Position numbers and translations under genes: made by a program | Shown: positions 50,454 to 59,473 of the stretch, piece after piece | How positions within the stretch are numbered: position 1 is the first letter of the stretch | Layout of the letters: each line of letters begins with the position of its first letter | DNA from: DAIQNV01 sp038748775 | Lineage (GTDB): Bacteria; Planctomycetota; Phycisphaerae; Phycisphaerales; UBA1924 | Reading direction: 5' to 3' | Assembly: GCA_038748775.1 (NCBI GenBank) | Contig: JBCDIT010000002.1 | Coordinates: 1 to 64,000, forward strand | DNA: 64,000 nucleotides | Notes under the pieces: generated by a model | The model's database searches: none | Told to the model about the DNA's origin: nothing | What the model saw: the letters and a program-made list of their open reading frames with translations, nothing else

Positions 50454-51170
50454 TCAGAAGGGCGAAGACGGAGACGGCGCCGCCCCTTCGAGAACGATCG
50501 GATCGCCGTGCTCGTTGCTCCCGAGCCTGAAGAACTGGTCGACGATGCGACGCTCGAGAATCTGACGCAAGTACAGGACCTCCGCGGTCCCATCTTCGAG
50601 AGGCCTCGCCTCAACAACCTGATCGGGCATCGACGCGACCACCGTGCCCTCATCACGGCCGAGCTGGAGATAGCGCTCAAGCGCCTCGTCCGCGGCCTGG
50701 AAGGACGTCTGCGAACCCGGCTCAGCGACAATCCGAGGGCCGACTGTGCCGGCGGTACTCGCTCCCGAGAGCGAGCCCGAGCCACCGAGGTTCGAGCCGC
50801 CCGGCGTCGTGACCGGGACCCCCGTCCACCACACCAGCAGCACCGCCGCCGCCGCCGCCCATCCGCCCCAACTCCGGACGAACTCCATGCGCCTCCCGAT
50901 GCCTGTGGCTTCGGGGTACACCGGCGTCGCATCCGGAAGATCGACCACGTCGCAGGCGCCAATCGCCTCGCCAACTGCCGAGATCAGTTGCTCGTTCTGA
51001 GCCTGCGTTTCGGCGAGCTCCTGCCACACGTCGGGCTCGCCCGAGGCGAGCGTGCGGAGCGACGTCCAGTCATCGGGAGTCGCGGCGCCGTCGACGATGC
51101 GCGACACCAACAGCTCGCGGGCCGTCGCGTTCGGTTCGGACTTCGGGTCGGACTCGTGCGGGGTGGTCAT
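50454..51170 (-). CDS. Probable membrane-anchored anti-sigma factor
   Basis: 238 residues from ATG 51170 (aagga seven bases upstream); a GTG at 51185 overlaps the sigma stop in GTGA and is equally possible. The N-terminal part (ARELLVSRIVDGAATPDDWT) fits the sigma-binding region of planctomycete anti-sigma factors. One membrane helix lies near residue 105 (WGGWAAAAAVLLVWWTGV). The outer part is Gly/Ser-rich and acidic. Its place directly after the ECF sigma gene supports the role. Confidence 0.75.
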   Translation of the reverse strand: MTTPHESDPKSEPNATARELLVSRIVDGAATPDDWTSLRTLASGEPDVWQELAETQAQNEQLISAVGEAIGACDVVDLPDATPVYPEATGIGRRMEFVRSWGGWAAAAAVLLVWWTGVPVTTPGGSNLGGSGSLSGASTAGTVGPRIVAEPGSQTSFQAADEALERYLQLGRDEGTVVASMPDQVVEARPLEDGTAEVLYLRQILERRIVDQFFRLGSNEHGDPIVLEGAAPSPSSPF

Positions 51171-51181
51171 CGGTGCATCCT

Positions 51182-51847
51182 TCACACGGCGAGCGAGCGG
51201 ATCACCGCACGCCCTTTGGTCTTCTCCGGCTTCGCCTCAGCGGCGCTGTCCCCTTGCTGAGATGCCAACTGGCGGAGCATCCGTCGCCCTCGCGCGATCC
51301 GGGTCTCGATCGTCGTCTCGGGCAACCCGGTCACCTCGCTGATCTGCCGGTAGCTCATCCCCTGAACACACCGGAGCAGCAGCGGCTCGCGGTACCCGTC
51401 GGGCATCGTCCGGGCGAGCTCGAGCAACCGCCGGCCTTCCTCGCGATCCGCCGACGCGCCCTCGCTCGACTCGGTGCCCTCGCTGCCGGCGACGGCCGCT
51501 TCGCGCGCCAGCCGAAGCTTCTTGCGACCCCGCTGGGTCTGACGCCCGGCGGCGCGGGCCGCGTTGATCGCGACGGTGCGGAGCCAAGGCTTGAACGCCC
51601 GAGGGTCACGCAGCTCGCCGACTTTCCGGACGACGGAGACCGCGACGGTCTGCAACAAGTCTTCGACGTCGACTTCGCGGGGCTTGTGGGCCAGCAAGAT
51701 CGCCGCCACCCACCGCCGGTGTTCTCTCCAGAGCCTCTGGAGCTCCGCCGGGTCATCGAACGCGGCCCGATCCGGACCGGTGTCGTCATCCCGGGCTCCG
51801 GCACGCGACAGAGCCTCGACGTCTTGTCGGTCGCCCGCGTCTGTCAC
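51182..51847 (-). CDS. ECF-family RNA polymerase sigma factor
   Basis: 221 residues from GTG 51847, with aaaggcgg 6 bases upstream; GTG at 51886 is an alternative adding 13 residues. Region 2 is visible (LWREHRRWVAAILLAHKPRE, VDVEDLLQTVAVSVVRK, PRAFKPWLRTVAINAARAAG) and region 4 (MPDGYREPLLLRCVQGMSYR, QISEVTGLPETTIETRIARG). It directly precedes an anti-sigma factor, so it is likely activated by an envelope signal. Divergent from tatC. Confidence 0.88.
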   Translation of the reverse strand: MTDAGDRQDVEALSRAGARDDDTGPDRAAFDDPAELQRLWREHRRWVAAILLAHKPREVDVEDLLQTVAVSVVRKVGELRDPRAFKPWLRTVAINAARAAGRQTQRGRKKLRLAREAAVAGSEGTESSEGASADREEGRRLLELARTMPDGYREPLLLRCVQGMSYRQISEVTGLPETTIETRIARGRRMLRQLASQQGDSAAEAKPEKTKGRAVIRSLAV

Positions 51848-51993
51848 GCCGAGCCGCCTTTCTGCGTTGCGGGCTTCGCCCTTCACGCCCCGGGATGCGC
51901 CGGGGTGGACCGCCCGTCACACGCACGGCACAATCGTCCTTCCGGAAGCGGGCCCGCCAGTTCCCCGCCCGCGGATGCAGGAAAATACACACA

Positions 51994-53058
51994 GTGACCG
52001 AACACCACGAGAGCTCTCAGACACCGCCCGACCCCGGGCCATCAACCGGTCGTCGGGCGTTGCCGGGTCGCGAGCCGCCCCCGGCGCCGTCCGCGCCGAT
52101 CTTCATGTCGCTGGGCGACCAACTCGAAGAGCTTCGAAGACGCGTCGTGCTCGCGCTGATCGGGATCGTGCCGATCTTTATCGCCGCGATGGTGTTCGGT
52201 CAGGCCATCCTCGCGCTGCTCATCGAGCCATTGCAAGACCAGCTCCGGGCCGCCTCGCAACCGGCGGGGCTGCTCGCGACCGGTCCGTTCGAGAGCTTCG
52301 CGACCTACATCCAGATCTCGATCGTGGTCACGGTTCTCGTCGGGAGTCCGTGGATCCTCTACAACCTCTGGAAGTTCATCGCGCCGGGTCTTTATCCCAA
52401 CGAGCGCCGGTTCGTTCACATCCTCGTCCCGCTCAGCTCGACGCTCACCATCGCGAGCGCGTTGTTCTTGTACTTCGTCATCCTCCCGGTCATCCTCGCG
52501 TTCTTTATCTCGTTCGGTACGCAGCTCGGGCGATCATCCACCCCCTTGGTCGACGTGCCCCCTGGCGTCGTCTTCCCCGAGTTCCCGGTGTTCGATGGCG
52601 ATCCAAAGTCGATCGAAGCCGGACAGGTGTGGATCAACACCGACCTCATGCAGCTCCGCACCGCCGTGCCGACGCGATCTGGCGAGGTCACGGCCGTAGG
52701 CGCCGAACTGGTCGCCGGCGCCGGCATCACCCAGCAGTACCGGGTGAGCGAGTACGTCAAAATGGTGCTGACGATGGGGCTCGCGTTCGGGACCGGGTTC
52801 CAGACGCCGGTCGTTGTCTTGCTGCTCGGCTGGGCGAGGCTCGTGACCAGGGCCTTCCTCGCGAAGTACCGCCGGTACGCGGTCGCGATCGCCGCCGTGG
52901 TCGGCGCGCTGCTCACGCCCGCCGACCCACTCAGCATGATCCTGATGGCCGTTCCGCTCTACCTGCTTTTCGAGCTTGGCATGCTGCTTCTGATCGTGTT
53001 CCCGCCCGGTGGACGACGCGATGAAAGTCCTGAAGTTGACCCCGAGAGCGGGCCGTAA
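51994..53058 (+). CDS. tatC: Twin-arginine translocase subunit TatC
   Basis: 354 residues from GTG 51994 (aggaaaa eight bases upstream); the in-frame upstream ATG at 51895 is antisense to the sigma gene. It holds six membrane helices, FMSLGDQLEELRRRVVLALI at the cytoplasmic start, and ESFATYIQISIVVTVLVGSPW, PNERRFVHILVPLSSTLTIA and FGTGFQTPVVVLLL as in TatC. The loop before the fifth helix (about 175-245, SSTPLVDVPPGVVFPEFPVF region) is about 60 residues longer than in E. coli. First gene of a tatC-tadA-mutM run. Confidence 0.93.
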   Translation: MTEHHESSQTPPDPGPSTGRRALPGREPPPAPSAPIFMSLGDQLEELRRRVVLALIGIVPIFIAAMVFGQAILALLIEPLQDQLRAASQPAGLLATGPFESFATYIQISIVVTVLVGSPWILYNLWKFIAPGLYPNERRFVHILVPLSSTLTIASALFLYFVILPVILAFFISFGTQLGRSSTPLVDVPPGVVFPEFPVFDGDPKSIEAGQVWINTDLMQLRTAVPTRSGEVTAVGAELVAGAGITQQYRVSEYVKMVLTMGLAFGTGFQTPVVVLLLGWARLVTRAFLAKYRRYAVAIAAVVGALLTPADPLSMILMAVPLYLLFELGMLLLIVFPPGGRRDESPEVDPESGP

Positions 53059-53065
53059 AGGGCCG

Positions 53066-53554
53066 ATGACCGACCAGCCCAACGAACCCGCCGCAACAGA
53101 ACTCGATCGCGAGATGATGCGGCGTGCGCTCGAGTTGGCGGACCGCGCGGGAGAAGAAGGTGAGGTCCCCGTCGGCGCCGTCGTGTACGACGCGTCGGGT
53201 GCCATCATCGGAACCGGACGCAACCGGCGCGAGGTCGACCGGGCCCCTCAAGCGCACGCCGAGTTTCTCGCCATCGTCGAGGCGTGCCGTGCCATCGGGG
53301 ACTGGAGGCTCAACAACTACGCGTTGGCCGTGACCCTCGAGCCGTGCCCGATGTGCGCCGGCCTCATCGTCAACGCGCGCGTCGGGCGGGTGGTTTACGG
53401 CGCCAGCGACCCGAAAGCCGGCGCCGTCCGAAGCCTGTACACGCTGCTCGAAGACCGTCGCTTGAACCACCGGGCCGAAGTCATCGCCGGCGTCATGGCC
53501 GACGAGGCCTCGGCACAGCTCAAGTCGTTCTTCGCCAAGCTCCGCAAAGGCTAA
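53066..53554 (+). CDS. tadA: tRNA adenosine(34) deaminase TadA
   Basis: 162 residues from ATG 53066. Converts A34 to inosine in tRNA-Arg. Zinc and catalytic motifs: HAEFLAI (His, Glu) and PCPMCAGLIVNARVGRVVYG. The start is chosen because aaaggg lies just upstream and it begins 7 bases after tatC; an in-frame start at 53009 lies inside tatC. Length matches the family. Confidence 0.92.
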   Translation: MTDQPNEPAATELDREMMRRALELADRAGEEGEVPVGAVVYDASGAIIGTGRNRREVDRAPQAHAEFLAIVEACRAIGDWRLNNYALAVTLEPCPMCAGLIVNARVGRVVYGASDPKAGAVRSLYTLLEDRRLNHRAEVIAGVMADEASAQLKSFFAKLRKG

Positions 53555-53557
53555 CGC

Positions 53558-54454
53558 GTGCCCGAACTCCCCGAGGTCGAAACCGTCAGGCGGAGCCTCG
53601 CCCCAAGGCTTGTTGGGAGGACGGTGACCAAAGCGACGCTTCACCGGCGCGACATCGCTGTGATGCCAGGCGATCCAGAGGGAGGCTTTAGCAGACAACG
53701 CGAGATCCACCAAGCCCCGAAACGCGTTCGCGCCGCAGACATGCTCCAGGGCCGACGCCTTGTCGAGCCGCTCCGCCGCGGCAAACAGCTCGCGATCGTG
53801 AGCGCCGCCGGAGACGATGGACGACCGGCGATCATCGTTCACCTCGGCATGACCGGGCAGCTCCGGTGGGTCGCGGCCGGCGGGAAGCTCGACGCGGCCG
53901 ACCACGTCCACGCCACCTGGAGGCTCGATGATGGATCTCGCCTTGTGTTCCGGGATCCGCGGCGCTTCGGAGGGATTTGGTTGCTCCCCGACCAGCGCGA
54001 TCTTGAGGCCCGCTGGGCGACACTCGGTCCCGATGGGCTGGAGTCCTCGATCAACGAACTCGTGCAAGCCCTCGACCGCAGCTCACGACGTGCGGTGAAA
54101 GCGGCACTGCTTGATCAGGGGGTCATCGCTGGCATTGGCAATATCTACGCCGACGAGTCTTTGTTTCGAGCCGGTGTGCACCCGCTGACGCCGCTTGAGC
54201 AACTCGACGACTCAGATCGCCTCCGACTCGCGCGATCGCTCCGAGGGGTGCTGCAGGCGGCTGTGGATGCCCGTGGGTCGACGCTTCGGGACTACGCCGA
54301 TGCCGATGGTCGTCTCGGCGCCGCTCAAGGGATGCATCGGGTTTATGGACGCGGCAGCCAGCCCTGCACCACGTGTGGCACCCTTCTCGAACGCGAAGTC
54401 ATCGCCCAACGCACAACCGTCTGGTGCCCCTCATGTCAGCCTACTCGCCTCTGA
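53558..54454 (+). CDS. mutM: Formamidopyrimidine-DNA glycosylase
   Basis: 298 residues from GTG 53558, three bases after tadA. Excises oxidised guanine. The N-terminus is exactly PELPEVETVRRSL after the start residue (Pro is the catalytic nucleophile). HLGMTGQLRW follows, then VIAGIGNIYADESLFRAGVH helix-two-turn-helix and the C-terminal zinc finger CTTCGTLL...WCPSCQ. Length is slightly above the usual 270. The candidate oriC follows directly. Confidence 0.94.
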   Translation: MPELPEVETVRRSLAPRLVGRTVTKATLHRRDIAVMPGDPEGGFSRQREIHQAPKRVRAADMLQGRRLVEPLRRGKQLAIVSAAGDDGRPAIIVHLGMTGQLRWVAAGGKLDAADHVHATWRLDDGSRLVFRDPRRFGGIWLLPDQRDLEARWATLGPDGLESSINELVQALDRSSRRAVKAALLDQGVIAGIGNIYADESLFRAGVHPLTPLEQLDDSDRLRLARSLRGVLQAAVDARGSTLRDYADADGRLGAAQGMHRVYGRGSQPCTTCGTLLEREVIAQRTTVWCPSCQPTRL

Positions 54455-54847
54455 TTCAACGGGTTATCCACGCGAGATTGTGCCGTGTGTCTCACGAGCG
54501 GGATCGACCTCCGTGTGCGCTCCCCTCTTCTTCTTGAAAAGAGAGAGATATGAAGTGATGACAGAGACAAGCTGGGCGCATCGGGGATAAATCGGATGCC
54601 CGAGCCGTAAGTTATTGCTTCAGAGCGTTTTGCGGCATTCGGCCGCGTGCACAACCCGTCGATTGTCTGTTACGGGCGCGCAAAGGCGCACGATTTGACG
54701 ATCTCCGTCCTTGGCCGGCAATGGCAAGGGCGTCGGTAACGGGTCGTGGGCCGGCGCGATCCGGCGCGTTCTGCACAGGTTATCCACAAGCGATCGAACA
54801 GCAACTTCCACAACGGTCGCCGACTTTGGCTGTTGCTGATTCAGGGT
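54455..54847. other. Candidate replication origin (oriC) beside dnaA
   Basis: The 393-base gap between mutM and the 3' end of dnaA carries DnaA-box-like sequences: ttatccacg (54464-54472), ttatccaca (54780-54788, perfect), ttatccccg on the minus strand (54582-54590) and a weaker ttccacaa (54806-54813). Between 54540 and 54630 there are locally AT-richer stretches (gagagagatatgaagtg, ataaatcgg, taagttattgc) that could unwind. No protein-coding frame of note. parB/parS lie 42 kb away on the same contig. Confidence 0.6.
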
Positions 54848-56374
54848 TTAACCACGGGGGGCACGCTCGAGCAGCTCTCGCTCGATTGTGCGGACCGCCG
54901 ACTCAAGATCGGGGTCGGTCGCGGTGCGGGATTCGATCGCCTTGCACGCATGCATCACGGTCGTGTGATCGCGTCCGCCGATCGAAGCGCCGATCTCCTC
55001 GAATGAGTGGCGCGTGTGCTTCCGTGCGAGCGCCATGCAGACCTGCCGCGGCAAGCTGATCGATTGGTGGCGGCGCTTACCGAGCAGATCGGTCCGGCGC
55101 ACCTCGAAGTGTTCGCAGACCCCCTGAACGATCTCGTCGATTGTGGGGGTGCGTTGGGTCCGACCCCGAGCATCGCCGAAGGTGGCCCGGGCGAGGTCCA
55201 GCGAGATCGGTTGGTTCTCGACCGTCGCGGCAAGCTGGAGTTGCACGACGGCGCCTTCGAGCTCTCGGATGTTGGTGTCGATCCGGCCGGCGACGAACGC
55301 CGCGACGTCGCTCGGCATGTCGAGGCCTCGGAGACGCGCCTTGGACTGCAAGATCGCGATGCGGGTCTCGTACCCGGGCGGATCAACGCGTGCGACCAGG
55401 CCCCATTTGAACCGTGAGACCAGCCGGTCTTCAAGGTGCGGGATCTCCTCCGGCGGGGCATCGGAGCTGAGAACGATCTGCTTGTTGAGTTGGTAGAGGC
55501 TGTTGAACGTGTGGAAGAACTCTTCCTGAGTGCGATCGCGTTCGGCGAGGAAGTGGATGTCGTCGATGACCAGCACGTCGACGTCGCGGAAGCGGTGACG
55601 GAACTCGGACATCTGCCCGCCTCGCACGGACAGCATGAAGTCGTTGATGAACGTGTCGCACGACACGTAGTGGAGGACCGCCTCGGGGCGAGCTTGCCTG
55701 ACCGAAACGCAGATCGCCTGCAGCAAGTGGGTCTTGCCCAGGCCGACGTCACCGTGCACGAAGAACGGGTTGTAGGCGTACCCCGGGTTTTCAGCGACCG
55801 CGACCGCCGCGGCGTGTGCCAGTCTGTTGCCAGGCCCGACGACGAAGTTCTCGAACCCGTTGTCGGGGTTGATGATCAGCGTGTCGTGGTCAGACGCACC
55901 CCGCTCGCTAAAGACCGGGCGCGGCTGCCTGGGCTGGGCTTCGATCAGACGACCCGGGGTGCTCGGACGTTCAGCGTCGTTCACCGGACTCGGTTCGCGA
56001 GCCGAGTCATGGTCCGCATCGCGCGCCGGCTCCCCGGCCTCGATCGGGGCGTCGTGGTTCGCGTCGACACGACCGGGGGTCTCCGGCCTCGCGTCGGGCG
56101 CTTCGGTGTTCCCAGAGGGGAACGAGTCGTCGGGCCCCAGGAATCGGATGGCGATGAGCGATTCGGTAGCGGTCCGCGCCGCGTCGTTGAATGCGTCGAG
56201 GCATTCGCGCCGGAGGTAGTCGCGATGAACATCGGACTCGGCACGCAAGAGCATCGCTCCGCCGTCCACGCCGATCGGCGTGATCTGGGCGAACCACTGC
56301 CTGCAAAGCGTCGGGTGGTGATCGCGCAAATGCGCAAGCATCCCGTCCCAGATCGTCTGATCGGGGTGGTCCAT
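54848..56374 (-). CDS. dnaA: Chromosomal replication initiator DnaA
   Basis: 508 residues. Domain I (1-80), a linker rich in Asp/Glu/Pro (about 90-160), the AAA+ domain with Walker A VHGDVGLGKTHLLQAI (about residue 205), Walker B DVLVIDDIHFLAERDRTQEE, and domain IV with KHTRHSFEEIGASIGGRDHT and HTTVMHACKAIESR (DnaA-box recognition). The linker is longer than in many relatives. No clear ribosome site precedes the ATG. It is the key origin marker here. Confidence 0.97.
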   Translation of the reverse strand: MDHPDQTIWDGMLAHLRDHHPTLCRQWFAQITPIGVDGGAMLLRAESDVHRDYLRRECLDAFNDAARTATESLIAIRFLGPDDSFPSGNTEAPDARPETPGRVDANHDAPIEAGEPARDADHDSAREPSPVNDAERPSTPGRLIEAQPRQPRPVFSERGASDHDTLIINPDNGFENFVVGPGNRLAHAAAVAVAENPGYAYNPFFVHGDVGLGKTHLLQAICVSVRQARPEAVLHYVSCDTFINDFMLSVRGGQMSEFRHRFRDVDVLVIDDIHFLAERDRTQEEFFHTFNSLYQLNKQIVLSSDAPPEEIPHLEDRLVSRFKWGLVARVDPPGYETRIAILQSKARLRGLDMPSDVAAFVAGRIDTNIRELEGAVVQLQLAATVENQPISLDLARATFGDARGRTQRTPTIDEIVQGVCEHFEVRRTDLLGKRRHQSISLPRQVCMALARKHTRHSFEEIGASIGGRDHTTVMHACKAIESRTATDPDLESAVRTIERELLERAPRG

Positions 56375-56626
56375 CGCCGAATGGCCTCGATTTCTGAGCG
56401 GTGACCCGTTCGCGAGAGCGGTCGCGGATTACCGTGGGTGCGTGCGCTTGTCAATTCCGCGGTGAACAGAGGCCGCGGGTCCGACCCGAGTCGGTTGGGC
56501 CACCGTACATGTCACCTCGATCGATGTCAACAGCCACCTTCGTCATGCGCGTTGGTTTACGTTGTGCGCCCAGCGAATACGGTTGAAGTGCGGGATTTCA
56601 ATCGTCTCGTTGACGTGCGTGCGCAC

Positions 56627-57673
56627 TCAACGTCGCGCAGGCGGGCGCGCACCACGCGGCCCGCCCGGCCCGCCCGGTCCGCCCGGTCCGCCCGGTCCGC
56701 GGCCACCGCCGCCATAGCCGCCGCCTTGGGGTCTTCCGCCGTGTGGTCTTGGTGCGTTGCCGTAGGGGTTGTCGGGTGTGATCCCGGCTTGCGCTTCGTA
56801 TCTCGCCTTGTTGGTGCGGTGGTCCATGAGCAAGAAGACCTTCTTGCTCAGCTCACGGCCCAACACCTCGTCGATGCGCTCACGGGCATACCCAAGATGT
56901 GTGCGTCGCGACACGTGTGTGAGCACCATCGCGTCGCACTTGGCGATGCTCATCCACTCGGCGATGTCGTCGATGTGCATGTGCATGCCGACTTTGGCGC
57001 GTTCCTTGTGGTCCGGCTCAAAGAACGTGCATTCGGAGATGATGATTTTGGCGTTGAGGACATCTTCGGACAGCAGATGCGGGCCCGGAAGCGTGTCGCC
57101 CACGAACGCAACGAGCGGGATGCGGAGGTGGTTGACGATGTCGACGCCGCGATCTTTCAGCTCTTTGAGTTTTTCTTGTGGGAGACCATGGTATTCCTCT
57201 TTGAGCTTTGTCCGTTTTTCGACCGCGACGTAGCCGACCGAGGGGCAGGTGTGCTCGGTCGCGAAGACCTTGAGCACGTGGTTGTTCTTGATCTCGATCT
57301 CTTCGCCCGGGTTGACGGTGACGAGTTCGAAGGGCGTCTTCTGACGCTCGAGGTTGATGAAACCGGTCATCATCGCCTTGATGTCTTTGGCGATGGCGTT
57401 ATCGCAAATGATCTTCCCGGGGCCCATGCCTTGGAAGTGGCGCTGGGAGCACCAGTAGGCGAGCGAGCCGATGTGGTCCATGTGGCCGTGGGTGATGGCG
57501 CAGAACTTGGACGCGAGCGATGCCCTCGGGCAGACGCCCATGTCGAAGGCGAGATCGAGTTCGGGAACCATGAGGCAGGTCGCTTCGCCGGCGACGCTGA
57601 CCCCTTGGATTCGGAATGGCGGCAGATACAAGAACCCGAGCGAGCTGTCCCGCGGCGGCGGTTTGGGGATCAT
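56627..57673 (-). CDS. Metallo-beta-lactamase-fold hydrolase (RNase Z-like) with Gly-Pro tail
   Basis: 348 residues from ATG 57673 (gaaggtc eight bases upstream; the long upstream extension to 57898 is antisense to the VTT gene). It has the zinc motif THGHMDHIG (HxHxDH), GDTLPG, SECTFFEPDH and LTHVSRRTHLG, resembling RNase Z-like proteins of plants and planctomycetes. The final 40 residues are Gly-rich with a collagen-like GPGGPGGPGGPGGPRGARPP run from a 9-base repeat. The Gly/Arg end may bind RNA. Substrate unknown. Confidence 0.8.
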   Translation of the reverse strand: MIPKPPPRDSSLGFLYLPPFRIQGVSVAGEATCLMVPELDLAFDMGVCPRASLASKFCAITHGHMDHIGSLAYWCSQRHFQGMGPGKIICDNAIAKDIKAMMTGFINLERQKTPFELVTVNPGEEIEIKNNHVLKVFATEHTCPSVGYVAVEKRTKLKEEYHGLPQEKLKELKDRGVDIVNHLRIPLVAFVGDTLPGPHLLSEDVLNAKIIISECTFFEPDHKERAKVGMHMHIDDIAEWMSIAKCDAMVLTHVSRRTHLGYARERIDEVLGRELSKKVFLLMDHRTNKARYEAQAGITPDNPYGNAPRPHGGRPQGGGYGGGGRGPGGPGGPGGPGGPRGARPPARR

Positions 57674-57802
57674 CTTCGAGACCTTCGCCGAAATGGCTGC
57701 GGCCCGGCGCTGGCCGGGCGTCGACCTGTGTGCGTCCGACCGCCACGCGACGGTCGGGTGGGGCCCACCCCTCCGTGTAGCGTACCCGGCTAGGCTTGGC
57801 CT

Positions 57803-58690
57803 GTGGTGAACGAATCCGAGAAGAGCCAGGGGTCCGAGTCGTTGGACCAAGGGGCCGAACCGGGCCTGAGCGCCCCAGAGCCCGAGAGCGCCGAGCACGA
57901 CACGGATGTCGCTGAGCCAGGGCCGATCGCATCGGTCGCACGGCGTCTTGGCCTTGCGGCGTGGCTCGGCGTCCTGTGGGTCCTCGCTCCGGCGCTGGGC
58001 GGATTCGTGTTGCTCGCGCAGATTGGTCCTGCCAGCGAGTGGCTCCAGAGCTTTGGTCCCCGGGCGCCGTACGTGTACATCGGACTGTTCACCGTCTCGG
58101 CGGGGTTTGGATTCCTACCCACGTATGCCCAAGCGTTTGTGGGCGGCTGGGCGTTCGGTTTCGTACCGGGGACTCTCGCGGCGCTCGGTGGATTCGTCGG
58201 CGCGTCGATCATCGGTCGGTTCATCGCCAGATCGGTCGCGCGTGACAAAGTGATCCAAGAGATCGAGCGTCATGCCGAGTCAAGAGCGGTGCGGGACACG
58301 CTGCTGCGAAGTGGGCCGCTCAAGGCGCTCGGCATTGTCACGCTTGTCCGCTTTCCCCCGAACTCTCCGTTTGCGCTGACCAACGGCGTGCTCGCGACGA
58401 CCGGTGTACCGCTTTGGATCTACCTCGTCGGCACGGCGGTGGGGATGCTGCCCCGGACAGCGATCGTTGTGTGGCTTGGTGCCCAATTCGAAGGTGTGTT
58501 GAACAAGAACACGCTTTCCGACGCGAAGCCGGGGTGGTGGCTGCCTGTCGCTCTGGCTATCGGCATCGCGGTCTTCTTCGCGCTCTTGCACGTCGGCAAA
58601 GCGGCGATCCGCAACGTGACCGCGTCGGCGACCGCCGACGCAACGTCGGAATCAGACGAGACGGACGACGAGGCGTCGAAGGATGTTTGA
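57803..58690 (+). CDS. VTT/TMEM64-family membrane protein
   Basis: 295 residues from GTG 57803 (a second GTG at 57806 follows). The first 45 residues are acidic and low-complexity. Then come membrane helices typical of the VTT (DedA/TVP38) family: SAGFGFLPTYAQAFVGGWAF, GFVPGTLAALGGFVGASIIG, VTLVRFPPNSPFALTNGVLA and FALTNGVLATTGVPLWIYLV. The Gly/Pro loops are kept. The C-terminus is acidic. These proteins are lipid scramblase- or transporter-like; the substrate is not predictable. Divergent from the MBL-fold gene. Confidence 0.82.
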   Translation: MVNESEKSQGSESLDQGAEPGLSAPEPESAEHDTDVAEPGPIASVARRLGLAAWLGVLWVLAPALGGFVLLAQIGPASEWLQSFGPRAPYVYIGLFTVSAGFGFLPTYAQAFVGGWAFGFVPGTLAALGGFVGASIIGRFIARSVARDKVIQEIERHAESRAVRDTLLRSGPLKALGIVTLVRFPPNSPFALTNGVLATTGVPLWIYLVGTAVGMLPRTAIVVWLGAQFEGVLNKNTLSDAKPGWWLPVALAIGIAVFFALLHVGKAAIRNVTASATADATSESDETDDEASKDV

Positions 58691-58724
58691 AGCCGCGACC
58701 GGGGCGTTGGCCAGGGTCGCGGCT
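58691..58724. other. Hairpin between the VTT and hsp20 genes
   Basis: Stem agccgcgacc / ggtcgcggct (10 bp, loop of 14) at the 3' ends of two convergent genes, without a T run. It may end transcripts in both directions or protect 3' ends. Confidence 0.45.
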
Positions 58725-58794
58725 CGGGGTGCAAATCACTCGATTTCGAACCAGCGAAGTCGAACTGGTTGAAGTCGACCCGATTCGATCTGGC

Positions 58795-59292
58795 TCAGTT
58801 GGCTTCGACGCGGACGCGCCGTCGCTCGGTCCCGTCGACGCGAGGGAGCGTGACGGTCAGGATCCCGTCCTTGAGCTGCGCCGTCACGGCGTCTGAGTTC
58901 ACGGGGACCGGCAGCTTGAACCGACGCTCAAACGTGCCCTGGGTGCGTTCGCTCCGAAGAACGGTGCGCGTCTGATCAACCCCGCTCGATTCATCGGCTG
59001 CTTCAGGAGCCTCTGAGTCTCCGGGGGTTTGTTCAGCGACCTCGGTCGATCGCGATGCGCGGATCGTGACCGACTGTCGATCGGCATCGATCTCGATCTC
59101 GTCGGCCCCGAAGCCCGGCAGCTCGGCTTCGAAGACGATTGCGCCGTCGTCCTGCCAAACGTTGACGGGGAATGAGAGACGATCAGCCGAGGCGGCGCGC
59201 GGCGCACACGCGACGGCGCCGAAGAGGCGGTCGACGTCGCGGAGCACCGGCTCGGCAAAGAACGGAACAACGGTGTTTCGGCGTGCGAGCAT
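58795..59292 (-). CDS. Hsp20/alpha-crystallin small heat-shock protein
   Basis: 165 residues from ATG 59292 (aaaggaga eight bases upstream; the in-frame start at 59346 is rejected). The alpha-crystallin domain shows FPVNVWQDDGAIVFEAELPG (beta2-3), the FERRFKLPVPVNSDAVTAQL block and DGILTVTLPRVDG near the end. A linker of about 25 acidic residues is inserted between strands (VAEQTPGDSEAPEAADESSG). A holdase role in protein rescue fits with clpB and clpC in the window. No CIRCE site was found upstream. Confidence 0.88.
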   Translation of the reverse strand: MLARRNTVVPFFAEPVLRDVDRLFGAVACAPRAASADRLSFPVNVWQDDGAIVFEAELPGFGADEIEIDADRQSVTIRASRSTEVAEQTPGDSEAPEAADESSGVDQTRTVLRSERTQGTFERRFKLPVPVNSDAVTAQLKDGILTVTLPRVDGTERRRVRVEAN

Positions 59293-59473
59293 GGGTGTTT
59301 CTCCTTTCATGGACCCTCGGGGCTTCCGGGGTGCCCGGGGGCCCAAGTCCCATTGGCAAGAAGCGTGCCGAACCCACCTCGCAGCGACGTAGGCCCCTGG
59401 CGGGCCTGAAATCAGGCGTCGAGCAAGGTCTTTGCCTGCCGAGGCGACGCGGCGCGGTGCTTAGACTGCCCGC

